Below, piece by piece: positions 52,326-64,000 of a stretch of 64,000 nucleotides of DNA; the stretch's first letter is position 1; each line of letters begins with the position of its first letter. The stretch comes from Pterobdella sp. o SKG-2022. Its lineage: Eukaryota > Annelida > Clitellata > Hirudinida > Piscicolidae. Made by a program: the position numbers and the translations under genes. The notes below the pieces were generated by a model. It searched no databases. It saw nothing but the letters and a program-made list of their open reading frames with translations, and was not told where the DNA came from. Location: assembly GCA_964035795.1 (NCBI GenBank), contig OZ038320.1:21966589-22030588 (forward strand), in the 5' to 3' direction.

Positions 52326-53460
52326 GGGCGTTTATATAGTCGAGGCCATGTCTGGTTTTTAAAAATCAGTTGGCTTTTATGCTTTAGTCTGAGGCCGTTG
52401 AACCTACTGGGTATTGGTTTCCTATTTTAAAAATAAATTCTTTCGATAGTAACTATCGGCATTTGGTTTTCATAGTAGTTTGTCTTATTTACATCTAGTT
52501 TGCTTATGCACTGTTAATAAAGGGTTTAGTGAATTTGTGAAGAATGTTCAATCTTGGCTAAACTTTTTTGCAACTTTGTTCTAAAAGATGAAATAAGTAA
52601 TAACTCTCAAAACTCAATATAAATTGAAAAAATACATATAGAACAATTGATTTGAACGATACAAAGTTAAAAACTGTTTCCTCTTTTATCACTGGAACTA
52701 TTTATCAGTCCTCTAACGTGTAAGTTCAGTTTTATCATTGTATCTATACTGTGAATAATCCTATTCAATATTTAAAATCTTGCATCTCGATTTAAATTTC
52801 CAATATTGATCGTATCGTGGAGAGCTTCAAGAGAAATCGTTTGGAGTTAAAATTAAATTTAAAAATGTTCCTACAGAATTTGAAAGTTACATTTTTACTC
52901 AATCTTGAAATTAATTTATCAGACTGATCGATTAAATCAATCAAAGTTCAAATATTTAAAGAGAAAATTCTTGACACACATTAGAGAGGATAGTGACATT
53001 TAGTATTACTCTTCGCTATTGAAACCATTTATTTCCTTCAATTTTGCAACATTAATTTTTAAAAATATTGCAAATAAAATTTCAAAATAATACATCTTTT
53101 TAAGTAAATTAATATTCATATTGAAAAAATTCTCACATCTAGAGAATATACATGAAATAAGTATAACATGGAAGTATTTATATTGAGTACAGAAACAACA
53201 AAATACTCAGGTAGAAGTGAATCGATAGTACAATAACGTTTGTACTTACCATGATACATAATTAAAAACAATAAAACAAGATTGAAAAAGAACTTTCTTT
53301 CGTATCACTTTTCATTATATTACATTTTTATAAAGTGCTAAAATTAACGTTTTATTACGCAATAGGTATTATCTATATATTTTTTCTTCTTATTGATCTA
53401 GTCATTTATCTTTATAATTATCTATTTTTCTATGTAGCTAACTAACTCTATTTATTCATC

Positions 53461-53516
53461 CATCTATATCTATCTGTCTATCTATCTATCTATCTATCTA
53501 GCTATCTATCTATCTG
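53461..53516. repeat. (TATC)n tetranucleotide microsatellite
   Basis: About 13 units of TATC/CTAT with a few substitutions (TGTC, AGCT). More degenerate units continue to about 53590 and flank it to the left from about 53385. Confidence 0.95.
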
Positions 53517-56500
53517 TTTTTTTTTTCTCACAATTTATCTATCCATATATCTATCTTTTATGTTTAGCGCAATCTATCAGTAATTCTATCTAAAATTCTT
53601 TTTAAAACAATGAGAGAAACAATTATTCTTTGAAATCTTTAAATTAATTAAAAAGTTGTGAATAATATAGAGTGGGGTCAATAAATATTATGGCAAGATC
53701 AGATTTCATGATCTTAACATTCTCAAAACAGTCCCAAATGCCATTCATCTACGTAAAATATTGATCAATCTAACAACAAATTTATCGTACAGTAAAGACA
53801 ATAAACTTTGGAAAAAGTATTTTATTTTCCAATAAATTTTTAAAATTTTTTTCTCAAATTGCAGAACTTTATTTAAATGGATTTTTAACAAAAGGAAACT
53901 TGATATTAAACTATTCCAAAAATTTCAATCTGCAAAAATTTACCACGTTTTATTTGTGTAGATAGATTTCACTTTTAAATTGTATAAATTAAAATTTTTT
54001 TAAGTAATTAATATAAATTTGCAAATAATTTTCATTTTAAACTTTCATGAGAACATTTTTAAAAATTAAATAAAGTTGAAAAGAAAACTTATTTTTAATA
54101 TGAATCTTTAGTGCTAGATTCCAAAATTTTTGCCAATTCTCTGTATCTAAAAGTGTTGATTTAAAAAAAACTATCAAGATACAAAAACAGTGAAAAAAAC
54201 ACCAACAGTGTATCATGCTTGCATCAATCTTCTTTATCAATTTTTATTTCTTTTTGTTCATCAATCTTTCATCCATTTATCTATTTGTCCATCAATCCAA
54301 TCTTCCTTCTTCAATCCATCAATCTCCTCATTTTTGTTCCTAAATGCATTTTTTTTCATTCATTCATTTTATATTTGTCAATTGAGCTCTTATTCATTAT
54401 TTATCTATCTTTTTATTCGTTTTTTACTCACTATTAATTGAAATATTCATCAAAAAATTTTTCATTGAATTAGTCTGTTTTTCTGTTCATTCCCTTCGAT
54501 TTAAGAATCCGCCTTTTGCTTCCTTGAACCTGAAATAATCAAAACCACCCAATCAAACTCAATACCTTTTGTATTCACCTAATACAACTCCATAAAGGTT
54601 ATAGGTTTATAAAAAAAAAATACCAGAGATATTGGGAATTTTTAATTTAATAGAGATATAAAATTATCGGGTTTCAAAAAGACGAAAATGATTTAGAGTA
54701 TTTTAGAATTTTTACCATAAAAGTTTTGTTCCAAAATTTTTGCAAGCTTAATGTAAATACATTGGCTTTGGTTGGCATGTATATGCACCTATGTTTATCT
54801 ACAGTGATTTATTTTGTTTTATCTGTGATTTCGCTTATCAGATCAAAAATGAAAAGTTGTGAAAATTTTCGTGGTTCTCTAAACTCATTTAAAAGTTATT
54901 ATATGTTAATGAATTTGAACCATATTAATTAAATAAAAAAACATCGTTATGATTTGAAGAAAAGTTTTTTACCAATTACAAGTAACAAACTGTTCACTAT
55001 ACATAATTCAGCACGAGGGAACTAATGAGCTAAAAACATTATCCGCAGATTTTAATATTTTTGATGAAGATACAGCTACTGATTCTTTTTATATTAAGAG
55101 TGTTCATTAAAATTATTAGATTTCAAAACCATTATAAACACGTAAACTAATATTATATTGTGAATCCTAAAAACACGACAATATTTGAATTTTTTTATTT
55201 TGACGAAGCTTTTTGATATATTTAATTAATATATAATATTATATAAATTTGACGTAAAAATAATCAAAAAAAACTATATTTCATAAACTTAAACGCCTTG
55301 TTTACAATTTGTGTTAAAGCATGGTTTGAAACAATTAGAATTCTTCCTTAAACTTCTATACAGTCGATACTGGCATCATAAGTATGGAGTTTAAGCGTGA
55401 GATTTGATATAGTATACACATTATATGAAATTATTGGTTTTAGTGTTTTTTCATTACACACCCAGGTTTTGAAGGCTAAGAGAGCTTAACAACTTTTTCA
55501 AGAGAAAACATTTCAAGTGAGTATCAAATGTTGTAAGAGTAATTCAAAATTTATTACTCAGTTGAACTTTTTTGAAAATCTAAGTTGAAGATTTTAGTTA
55601 TATATGATTTGATTTCAAAAATAATATTTCATTTTTTCTAAGATTTTTTATTTCTAATTCATCAGAAAATATTATGGAATTTACTCACAAACTTTAAATT
55701 TAATTCTGTTGTTTAAAATGTTTTGAGTAAATCTTATTTTTTATTTACATATGAACTCCAAAACCTATATGGGTTTAAACACAAAACATCAGAAGTACTT
55801 TTGAACTGTGAAATAATTCATTTATGATTTGCGGTCAAGTAAAGTAGCACATTTTTTCCATCATCGAAAACAACTCGTATTCAAGTTCGTTAATATTAAT
55901 TAAACAGAAAGTTTTATTTTTAAAGATTATTTTAGAAATGAATAAAAAATTTTCAAAAGAGAATGTTCAAAAGACCTTTTCATGAGTAAAATGAAAATCA
56001 ATCAATGCACAAGATTTGATTCTTTGATGCTGAAACGAATTGAAAACAAAAGTAATAATTTTAGTTGAGTCAAATTATATTTTAAGTTTTTCATTCAATT
56101 ATAAGATAAAATTTTCTTAAAACATTAATTAAATACAACTATTAATTAAAAAGAATAGGAAAAATTGATTGGTGTTATTTAAGAGTGAGGCAAGATATAT
56201 GGGCAATCAATAACAATTAAAGAAAAAATAATTTCCACAATTTGGTCATATAACTCATATTACTCAGACGATCAAATTACGCTTAACATTTTCCTAATTA
56301 GAACGTGTTTGATTCTATTTCTTAACCAAATACAGCATCTTTGTCATCTTTGATGTCAGTGTACTTTAACTTTTTATTAAGGTTATATAGATTATGGTTT
56401 TAGCATTGTTATTCTTTGATGGCCTGTACAAATACACGTAATCTTTCTAATCATAACGCAATTGTTTTTATTTTCATTTTATTTTTCAATAAATAAAAAG

Positions 56501-56720
56501 AATAAGGTTAATTACACATTGGACTTTTGCTTAAGATTTCAATAAAAATCTAGAATTCAATTTTCAGTGAATGAAATTGTGAATGTGAACACGTTGTTAA
56601 ACTTAAAAAGTAAACGAATGCCTCCAACAACTTCAGTGTTAAAAAAAAGCAATAAAAAATCTTTAGCATTTGATAACTCATAATTGAACAAATCACTGAA
56701 GAAAATTAATAATCTCCAGT

Positions 56721-57835
56721 ATGCAGTCTTGTCTTCCAGTGCACATGGCGGGTTCAGGCACATCCCTCATAGGGACTCCATGCAAGCCTGTTCCCACCAT
56801 TATCGCTACTTCCCCGGTCAAAGACTCTCGCTGGCTCACTCTCGAGGTCTGTGCAGTTTTGTATGAATGCAGTTGTTGAAAGTGTTTTTTTCGAGGTTTT
56901 TACAAGTAGTTGAAGTTGAGAATCAATATTTTTTGGAAAATATTGATTCTATATATTTCTATAAATCACGAAACTATAAAATTTCCAAGTGTTTTCTAAT
57001 ATTTCGCTTGAATTTAAGTTTTATTGTTTCATCATTTATTTCTTTGTTCAAATCCAAATATTTCTATAATTAAATTGTTTGAATATTATTTCAAAATCGT
57101 TATTCTTCAATTAAACTTTTAGGAATATAATCTCAAACTGATCATGACATTACCCGCAAGATACCATTTGACATACAGCTCATTAAATGTTCAAAGAAAT
57201 TTTTCATAATTAATATCAATTATTGTTGTGGCATCTTTTTGTTCAAATGAATCAATATTAAAGAAGAAATAATTTTTAAATGATTGTACAAACATTTATA
57301 CGATAACTTAAATTAATACATGCCTATAGCCATGATTTACTCTCTAAATCTCACCGTACTGTTATTCATATGTATTAACTAAACCCTCCAATACTAATTT
57401 ACTAAGAACAAAACACTGCTATATTTTTTAAAAATGTCATACATTAGTTTCATGTTTTAAATGCTACTCAAACTTGATGAAGGTATGCAGAGAATTTGCT
57501 CGCAACAAGTGTCCCAGGTCAGAGAACGAATGCAGGTTGGTAGTATAGTCAATAGCTACTCACATTTAATCTATAAACAACTAATAAATAACTACTAAGG
57601 TTTATTCTATAAGAGTCTCTATTTAAACAAAAACTCGATAGGTTTTGTAATATATAGTTTTGAAGTTAGATCTCATCATGAACTTACACCTATCGAAATC
57701 ATAACATAATGACTCACCGTTTCTCATCGATTTTCAATTCAAGGTTGTTTAATTGGTTCATTCAGATATGCCCACCCACCATCCGATGTTGAGATCCAGA
57801 CCGGAAGAGTTGTGTGCTGTTTTGATTCCATCAAA
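56721..57835 (+). CDS. mbl: Muscleblind RNA-splicing factor, first coding exons (partial)
   Basis: Three exons: 56721-56846, 57483-57535, 57766-57835, joined in phases 0, 2 and 0. Muscleblind proteins bind pre-mRNA through pairs of CCCH zinc fingers and control alternative splicing. Residues 1-42 end in ATSPVKDSRWLTLE, the conserved N-terminal motif. Finger 1 is split: exon 2 gives VCREFARNKCPRSENEC and exon 3 gives the His in YAHPPSDVEI, so the spacing is C-x7-C-x6-C-x3-H, exactly as expected. Finger 2 starts at GRVVCCFDSIK, with only its first Cys before the donor at 57836. The rest of finger 2 and fingers 3-4 are not seen before 64000, so the gene runs off the right edge. An acceptor-like CTCCAG lies just before the ATG, so an upstream 5' UTR exon is likely. 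Start codon choice is tentative. Confidence 0.93.
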
Positions 57836-59295
57836 GTTAGCTTTCATGTGTTATTATATAGCCTCTACATGGGTTTGAAAAGTAGATTTTCAAGTGATTT
57901 CCATGATTGTGATTGATTCAAGATTACTTTTTTCAGGCTTTCGATAAATATTTTTTGGTTTTAAATTTTTCTTTTAATTTTCGTCCATTGTTTTTGTCTG
58001 TTTTTGTATTCATAGTCTTTGATTTTCAAAAAACAAAATTATTTACATTAAATAGCATTACTTTTCTGATAAATCATCGAAATGTTTGGATTATTTCGAT
58101 AATATTTGATATTGCTTTTTATAGCAGCATAGCGAAGTTTAATCCTTTAGTGGATTTAATTACTCGTGAAAGATGATGCGTGCATGTGTGTGTGTGTTGC
58201 CGTATGTGCTGTGAGCTGAGCTTGCGTGGTTTAAAATATATCAAAGTTTAATTTTTCACGGAGAAGTTTATTTATGACGACGTGTTATTTTGTATCAAAG
58301 AAAATTTTTTTGAGCAAGTTGATAATTGAATGTTTTTGTTAAATTGCGAATTCCCGTATGCGAGTATGTACCAGAGCGTATCTCAATGTGGGGTAAAAAA
58401 GTGAAAATAAATCAAAAGAAGGTTTTTCGTTTTTCAATAACAAAACCATTAAAAATATCAAAGCATTAAAGAAAGGAAATCTGAAAGTTTTTTATATGTT
58501 TCTATCTTTCAATAGCTCATTATGCTAAATTCCTAACGCACAAAACTAAGTAGAAAGTTTTGAAAAACGAGCTTTTCATTTCATTATGAATATCTGCGTT
58601 GAAAACACTTTGAATCTATTTTAAGACGATAATAAATAAATGAAACTTTTTAAACTGTGAAATATTACTTAATGAATAAAAATATTTTTGATCCTTTTCC
58701 AAGTTGTTTAACTTTCCAATCACCAGTAAGAAGTTTCCAATTTTTCCATTCCTTCTTTGTTTACGCATATCTTGATTATTATTCTAAGAAATATTTTATA
58801 AAGATTATTTTCATAGCGTTGCGTCTGAGATATCAACAATATTTTCGTTTTATATTGCTCCAAAACAAAAGTGATGTTTTCCCGAAAGAATTTGAATCGA
58901 AATATACTCTTTACAAACGAAAGAAAACTGTTCAAAAATTTTCAACTTGCTTCAATTAACCATAAAGTGTTTAATTAAATATGAAAAAATTAATCCATTT
59001 TTGAATAATTTTTATTTTTAGAAGATTAAAAACTTACTTATTATCTAGAAAATTCTCAGCAAAAAACAATGAATAAATAGTGAAAAAAAATTCATTAATA
59101 ATTTACCCGTAAAAATTTCAAAAAAATATAAAGTAAATGAGAAGAAAACACTAATAAATATATCTTAATATGGCTGAAGGTAAACAAATGACTTTTAAAT
59201 TCTTTCTCTAATCCTAGACGTCCACTAAATTCTATTTATATCACAAAACACGAATTTCACATACAAAAGCATGAACGATGTTTCACACACAAAGT

Positions 59296-59359
59296 GATTA
59301 TGGTATGGAAAAATACACATACCAAACGATTATGGTATCGAAGCATACACACACAGAAT
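59296..59359 (+). repeat. Two-copy 32-base tandem direct repeat
   Basis: The segment starting GATTATGGTAT at 59296 recurs at 59328 with a few changes; both copies run into ATACACA-type sequence. Confidence 0.6.
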
Positions 59360-59568
59360 TCTGCATGAAACACCAAAAAACACGTCGAAAGCAAAAAATG
59401 CCAAGTTTCAAACGCTTTTGTATACATAAACACTTCTTTTTTTATAGAATATTATAAAATACTTCTGAAGACGATTTGTGGGAGTATAGCATCTTTTCCT
59501 AGAAGAATGCATGGCTGTGTGTAAGTCAAACAGTAATGCTACTTGCTGGAATTTGTTTTGGGTCTTAG

Positions 59569-59916
59569 AGATATAATTATAGCCTTGATGGTCATATTGA
59601 GCGCAAAAAAGAATACTTATCCTCTAAAGGAGGTAATGATGATGAAGATGGCGATTATGATGCTGGTGATGAAAATGACGATTAGGATGCTGATGATGAT
59701 GATGATGATAATGGCCATAATGATGATGGCAATGATGATGATGATGCTTATGATGATGACGGTGAGAATGATGACGACGAAGGTAATGGTGAGAATGATG
59801 ACGACGAAGATAATAGTGAGGATGATGACGACGAAGATAATGTTGATAATGATGGCGATGAAGATAATGTTGATAATGATGGCGATTCTAGTGGTGATGA
59901 TGATAGCAGGCGATAA
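59569..59916 (+). repeat. GAT-rich tract encoding an acidic run
   Basis: An imperfect GAT/GAC/GAA trinucleotide tract (densest 59633-59905). In one plus-strand frame it reads from AGA 59569 through GHIERKKEYLSSKGG into GNDDEDGDYDAGDENDD, stops at TAG 59683-59685, then stays open and acidic to TAA 59914-59916. Within 59760-59880 longer units such as ENDDDE and DNVDNDGDE recur. An acceptor-like GGGTCTTAG directly precedes 59569. Either this is a decayed trinucleotide satellite or a real acidic exon; the satellite reading is more likely. The long Met-rich open frame here is just another frame of the same tract. Confidence 0.7.
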
Positions 59917-62900
59917 AGCGTGCTTCTCATCTTGAGATGTCACGTCACATCCGTAAGCGCCATAAGTCACGCACGATTTTTGTCTCGTTTTGAATTTTTG
60001 TTTGATTTTAAAAACTCTTTTCAAATTATGTTATATTTTTTCAATATCAAAAAAAGTTTGTTTTCCACTTTAAAATTACTATTTAAGTGAGTTTGAATTT
60101 TTTATTTTTGGAGAAATTTCAAATTTTTTGTTTTATTTTTTCCGGATATGAAAATTTTATAGTTTTTTTGATAGGTTTGTTGTTTCCAATTAACGGAATA
60201 TACAAAATATGTGATATAAAATTTCAAATAAAATTTTGAAGTCCATTAAAAACTTAAAACCTATATCACGGTGGCTTGAAAAATTCACGAAAAACAATTA
60301 TTTAAAATTCATTATTCTCTATTGAAAATTCAAATGAAAATGTTTTAAAAAATTCTAAATCTTCATTTTCAGCACGAGTACAAAATGTTATTTCAAACAA
60401 ATTTAATTCGAACAATGAGTTTCAATCTTATCAAGCACACAATGATAAGAAAGAGTAATATACTTTCAATATTGTTGTGTTTTAAATGCTTTGAATAGAA
60501 ATGGATGAATTATATGTGATGTGAATCAAAAAAATTGTGATATACAGTTTAATATTTTGGTTGCGAGGTTTATTATTGGAAAAATATATTTTTTACAGCA
60601 TATTTTGTAGTTTCTTACAGTAATTTTTAACTTGATCAAAGTTGGTGTTATTTATTTGAAAAAGTTTTTCAGCTTGAATTTTTAAATTATTTTTTGTTCT
60701 TTCGTTATAAAGAAAATAATCAAAAAAGTTGCCTAAACGTACAAACCGATAACTCTTGCATTATTTCACCAATTAACCAAATTAAAGCGAATTGTTCTCA
60801 AAATGCTTAAACAAAATTCCACCTTATTTTGAACTTCCAACTAAAAGGTATTAAACTCAAAAACGTTTATTATTATATTTAAACATATTGAATTTATATG
60901 AGTAGGGATTTTTTAATCATAGCCGAAGAAACAAGCAGACCAGTATTAACATATAGATTCAGTTTCATCAGTTTATGTTTTCATGTTTATTAATTGAATC
61001 AAGATATGAAAAATTTCGACAGGCTTAAATTTTAACGTTATTTTCAAATGTAAAAATTTTTTTCATGTACAAAAAATATTCACTTTTCAAAAAAAGAAAT
61101 AAAATTATATTAACCAACTTTTTCTCTGATACAAGATCACATGTATATAAATGAAAAGGTACTTTGAGGGAATTTACATAAAAATAACATAGAAACGATA
61201 TTCGCCTTGATATTTGCCTAAATAAAAAATATTTCATAATATTACAAAATTAAACTAATATCAAAAATAAAGAACAAGCACTTGATTGAGTTAGGGAACT
61301 GTTAGAAAATGTAGACACGCAAAAGAGACACTGCCATATTAAGGTTGGTGGTCCGACTGGTCCCATGTACACGCCCTGTATAGATGCCTACTATAAAACA
61401 CTATAAAAAACTACACGGGTTTATTATAATGTTTAAAAGGTTTTTTTTAATATTAGAAGCATAGTTGCTTTTATTGAGAAATTTGAATGTCGGTTGTTAT
61501 TTTATATCAATTTAGGCCTTTGAATAAGATGAGTTCATAGTTGTAACTTTTGGAAGATTTCAATATTGAAAATCAAAATTACTTATAAATGTCTTGAGTA
61601 GAAATATTCAAAAAGTGTATAAGCGGGTTCTTGTGATGTGTCGCTGATACTTTTTATTACCGAATTCGTTCTTTTATTGCCACTCCTGAACAAATAGATT
61701 CTGTTATTACAAATTTTTGAATCGGAAACTTTTGAATAACAAAGAAATTAAAGCTGAGTTTTTTTGAGAGTGAAATAGAAATTTTTTTGGTTTTTTCTTT
61801 TATTTGAAAATATTTAATATTATTTATTGGAGAAATATTTGACATAACGAGACAAAATTTATTGAAAACAAGTTTGACTTATAAATAATTCTCTTCCAAT
61901 TCATGCACATTTATTACATTATAAAAGCTTTATGACATTATCTGTTAAGACATTCGGAGCTGTTTAGCATTATCTACATAACATCTATCTAAATCTTCGA
62001 AATTTGAGAATATTGAAACTTATAAAACCTATAAAACTTTTCAAATCTAACAAGTTAATAGACTACTGTAGTTTTAAGTGAAGTATGCACTCAGCGCAAA
62101 ATTTATAATAGCTTAATTGCCTCAATACAAATTAAATGAGTTGCCATAATGAAATCTATTCTGAACGCTCATATAAAGATAACACCCGTACATGATTGCT
62201 GAATACAATGGAAATGTAATGTCATTCACTTTGGGGAATTAAGAAAAAGTTTGAAAGAATAATAATTTCAATTTTTCAAAAAAATAAAAAGATACATTTA
62301 AATATTGCGAAAATTGATATGATTTTTGATCACAAACAACTGAAGTTGAACATAAGCAACTTAAAAACTGATTAACAGTTTTAAATACTTTCTCTTTTTA
62401 ACGTTTAGTATCATTTCTTTTGATATTGCTATTATTATGAAATGATTGAAAATAAATCATGAAAAAAACGAGAGTAATTAATAATTAGTAATTAATAACT
62501 GTCGTGGTGTTTAAATCAACATGCGTGTGTCTATCAATCTTCCATTGTGATACTTTATGAAACTAAAATACCACACGACCTACCTTAATTTTACTCATTC
62601 TATTGATTACCCATACATTAAAAACATGGTTATTGGGTGATTTTAGTATTTAAATATATATATACAAAAAAAAGCTAGATACTATATACTATATGGTCTA
62701 TGAAGCTTAACTTTTTTGCACTAAAATTTTTCGATTAACACGTTGGACGTTCATTTAATTCATTAAAAGGTAGGTAATTTATTTTCATAAGACAAAGATC
62801 GCAGCAGATGTATCTCAGCGGTTTTTTGTATTTATGTGTTACAAAACAATTATTACATTTATATGCTATACTTATATGATCATTAACATGTGACATTATA

Positions 62901-64000
62901 GTGTAGTACAGAACTATATAATAGATTATTTAAAATAGAAGTTCAGAATTAAAAATAAAAGCATAAAAACTATGAAAATCGTAAAAAATAAAACAAATTT
63001 TTTTCAAAACTAGATATGTTTGTATGTATGTATATTAAAAGGTGGTTGTTGATTTTTTGTTGAGAATGAACTCAGCAATCGCTTAAAGTCAATAGGTAAG
63101 CCTAACGATCAACAGTGTGGTGCAATACTTTTGATAAAATCTCTCTTATCAATGCCTAGAATGCCATTTTTTTAAAGTGCGCTAAACAGATTATTTTAAC
63201 ATTCAGTACAAAAGATATTAGTTTTCTTTGTTACAATTTTTGGTTGTTTTTTATTATATTAGTTCTTCATCAAGTAAATAAGTTTTTTCAGAACTGTGTA
63301 TAATTAATGCAAAATAAATTAGGTTAAGAACTAGGAAAAATTTTATTTGAAATTACAAAGGATTAAAGTGAGATATAAAAAATGCCAAAGTTTTCAGCCA
63401 TTATACTGTTTCCAAGTGGTTTCGACAGTTCCATGCTTCTTTGGGCTTCATTGATTTCTAGATAACAATGTTACTTATCAATTTTCTATTTAAATTTGTA
63501 TTCAATTTTTCAATAGTTATTAGCTAGTTATCCTTTATTTTGTGTGACAAAAATGCAAAAAAATTCTAGATAACGTGGCTTAATCTGTCTGCATCCTTCC
63601 ATAGCTCTACATTAGAAGCATAATCTGTTTATGTTATTTGGTTGAGTCATTAGTACTGAATGTTTGTTTTGTGGAGCTGTTATTGTTGATAAAGCTCAAT
63701 ACCTTAACGATGTCATCAAATTGATCAACAACTATCAAAAATTTTAAAGGGTTTTTGAAGCTATACTTTTAGTTTCATTTTTTCTTATACATGAGCTCAT
63801 GCACTTTTTGAAACAAATTGATTAGTTATCAAAAGTGAAATTTAATTAATATCATTGAGAAAAACCTAATTAACGGTATATTTTGTAATTAAACTAATAA
63901 GTTGGAGACTCACACCTAATATGCAACTAGATAAGATGGTTTGAACTACATAATAATGTTTAGATAACTTTTGAAAACTGAACTACCACTGGTTACTCCA

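Larger units (their letters stand above)
37155..56720. other. 19.5-kb gene-poor region between SVOP and muscleblind
   Basis: No gene was recognised. The DNA is AT-rich with short chance open frames. It contains one good candidate exon (47244-47315), a (TA)n tract, a TATC tetranucleotide tract and a degenerate ATCT/ATCC-rich patch (about 54215-54440). Muscleblind genes in other animals have long upstream introns and non-coding exons, so part of this region may be muscleblind 5' UTR intron; that is inference. Confidence 0.5.
57836..64000 (+). other. Probable muscleblind intron, no further exon recognised
   Basis: The donor GTTAGC at 57836 opens an intron with no acceptor plus finger-2 remainder in the window. 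I searched by eye for the expected G-R/K-C ... C-K-Y-x-H-P-P continuation and did not find it. The stretch is AT-rich, apart from a GAT-rich tract (59569-59916) and small GC-richer patches near 58350-58400 and 61310-61400. Confidence 0.55.

Noticed and set aside
59543..59935. 130-residue open frame rich in Met/Met-Ile
   Set aside because: It is a different frame of the imperfect GAT tract (ATG ATG ...), and the opposite strand gives an Ile-rich frame for the same reason.
61310..61400. GC-richer patch tested as the next muscleblind exon
   Set aside because: No frame on the plus strand gives the expected Cys/His continuation of finger 2; no clear donor.
1..64000. Operons, CRISPR arrays, bacterial insertion sequences, riboswitches
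   Set aside because: The window is animal nuclear DNA with spliced genes; no direct-repeat/spacer array and no bacterial gene structure was seen.

Overview
This window is AT-rich animal nuclear DNA. It has multi-exon genes with canonical GT-AG introns, the standard genetic code, only animal gene families, and several decayed non-LTR (LINE) retrotransposons. The families and base composition suggest an invertebrate bilaterian. The sequence does not settle the phylum, and I do not claim a species. All gene models were assembled by hand by matching splice sites, reading-frame phase and family motifs. In the three full models the exon lengths sum to a multiple of three.

Layout: (1) 2.7-11.3 kb, minus strand: a complete LAR-type (type IIa) receptor protein tyrosine phosphatase in 23 coding exons. 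It has a signal peptide, three Ig domains, a membrane-proximal domain, one TM segment, an active D1 domain with a large Asn/Ser-rich insertion, and a degenerate D2 domain. No FN3 repeats were found. (2) 18.6-20.9 kb, minus strand: a 5-exon gene for a PKDCC/VLK-type secretory-pathway tyrosine kinase. (3) About 21.0-21.15 kb, minus strand: an isolated exon-like patch, perhaps from a C-type lectin. (4) 22.0-27.3 kb: a graveyard of at least three LINE remnants. (5) 29.3-37.15 kb, plus strand: a complete 17-exon SVOP-type MFS transporter, whose longest intron carries two LINE fragments and a dispersed hairpin repeat. (6) 37.2-56.7 kb: a gene-poor stretch with microsatellites and one candidate exon. 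(7) 56.7-57.8 kb, plus strand: the first three coding exons found for a muscleblind gene. It encodes CCCH finger 1 and the start of finger 2; the rest must lie beyond the right edge. (8) 57.8-64 kb: putative muscleblind intron with an acidic-coding GAT repeat.

The genes are independent units, not an operon. Three have neural or synaptic roles in other animals: LAR in axon guidance and synapse organisation, VLK in extracellular tyrosine phosphorylation, SVOP on synaptic vesicles. Muscleblind regulates alternative splicing. A receptor tyrosine phosphatase and a secretory tyrosine kinase lie next to each other on the same strand; any functional link is inference only. The most unusual protein is the LAR homologue: no FN3 repeats, a roughly 115-residue insertion inside D1, and a D2 lacking all the key catalytic residues.
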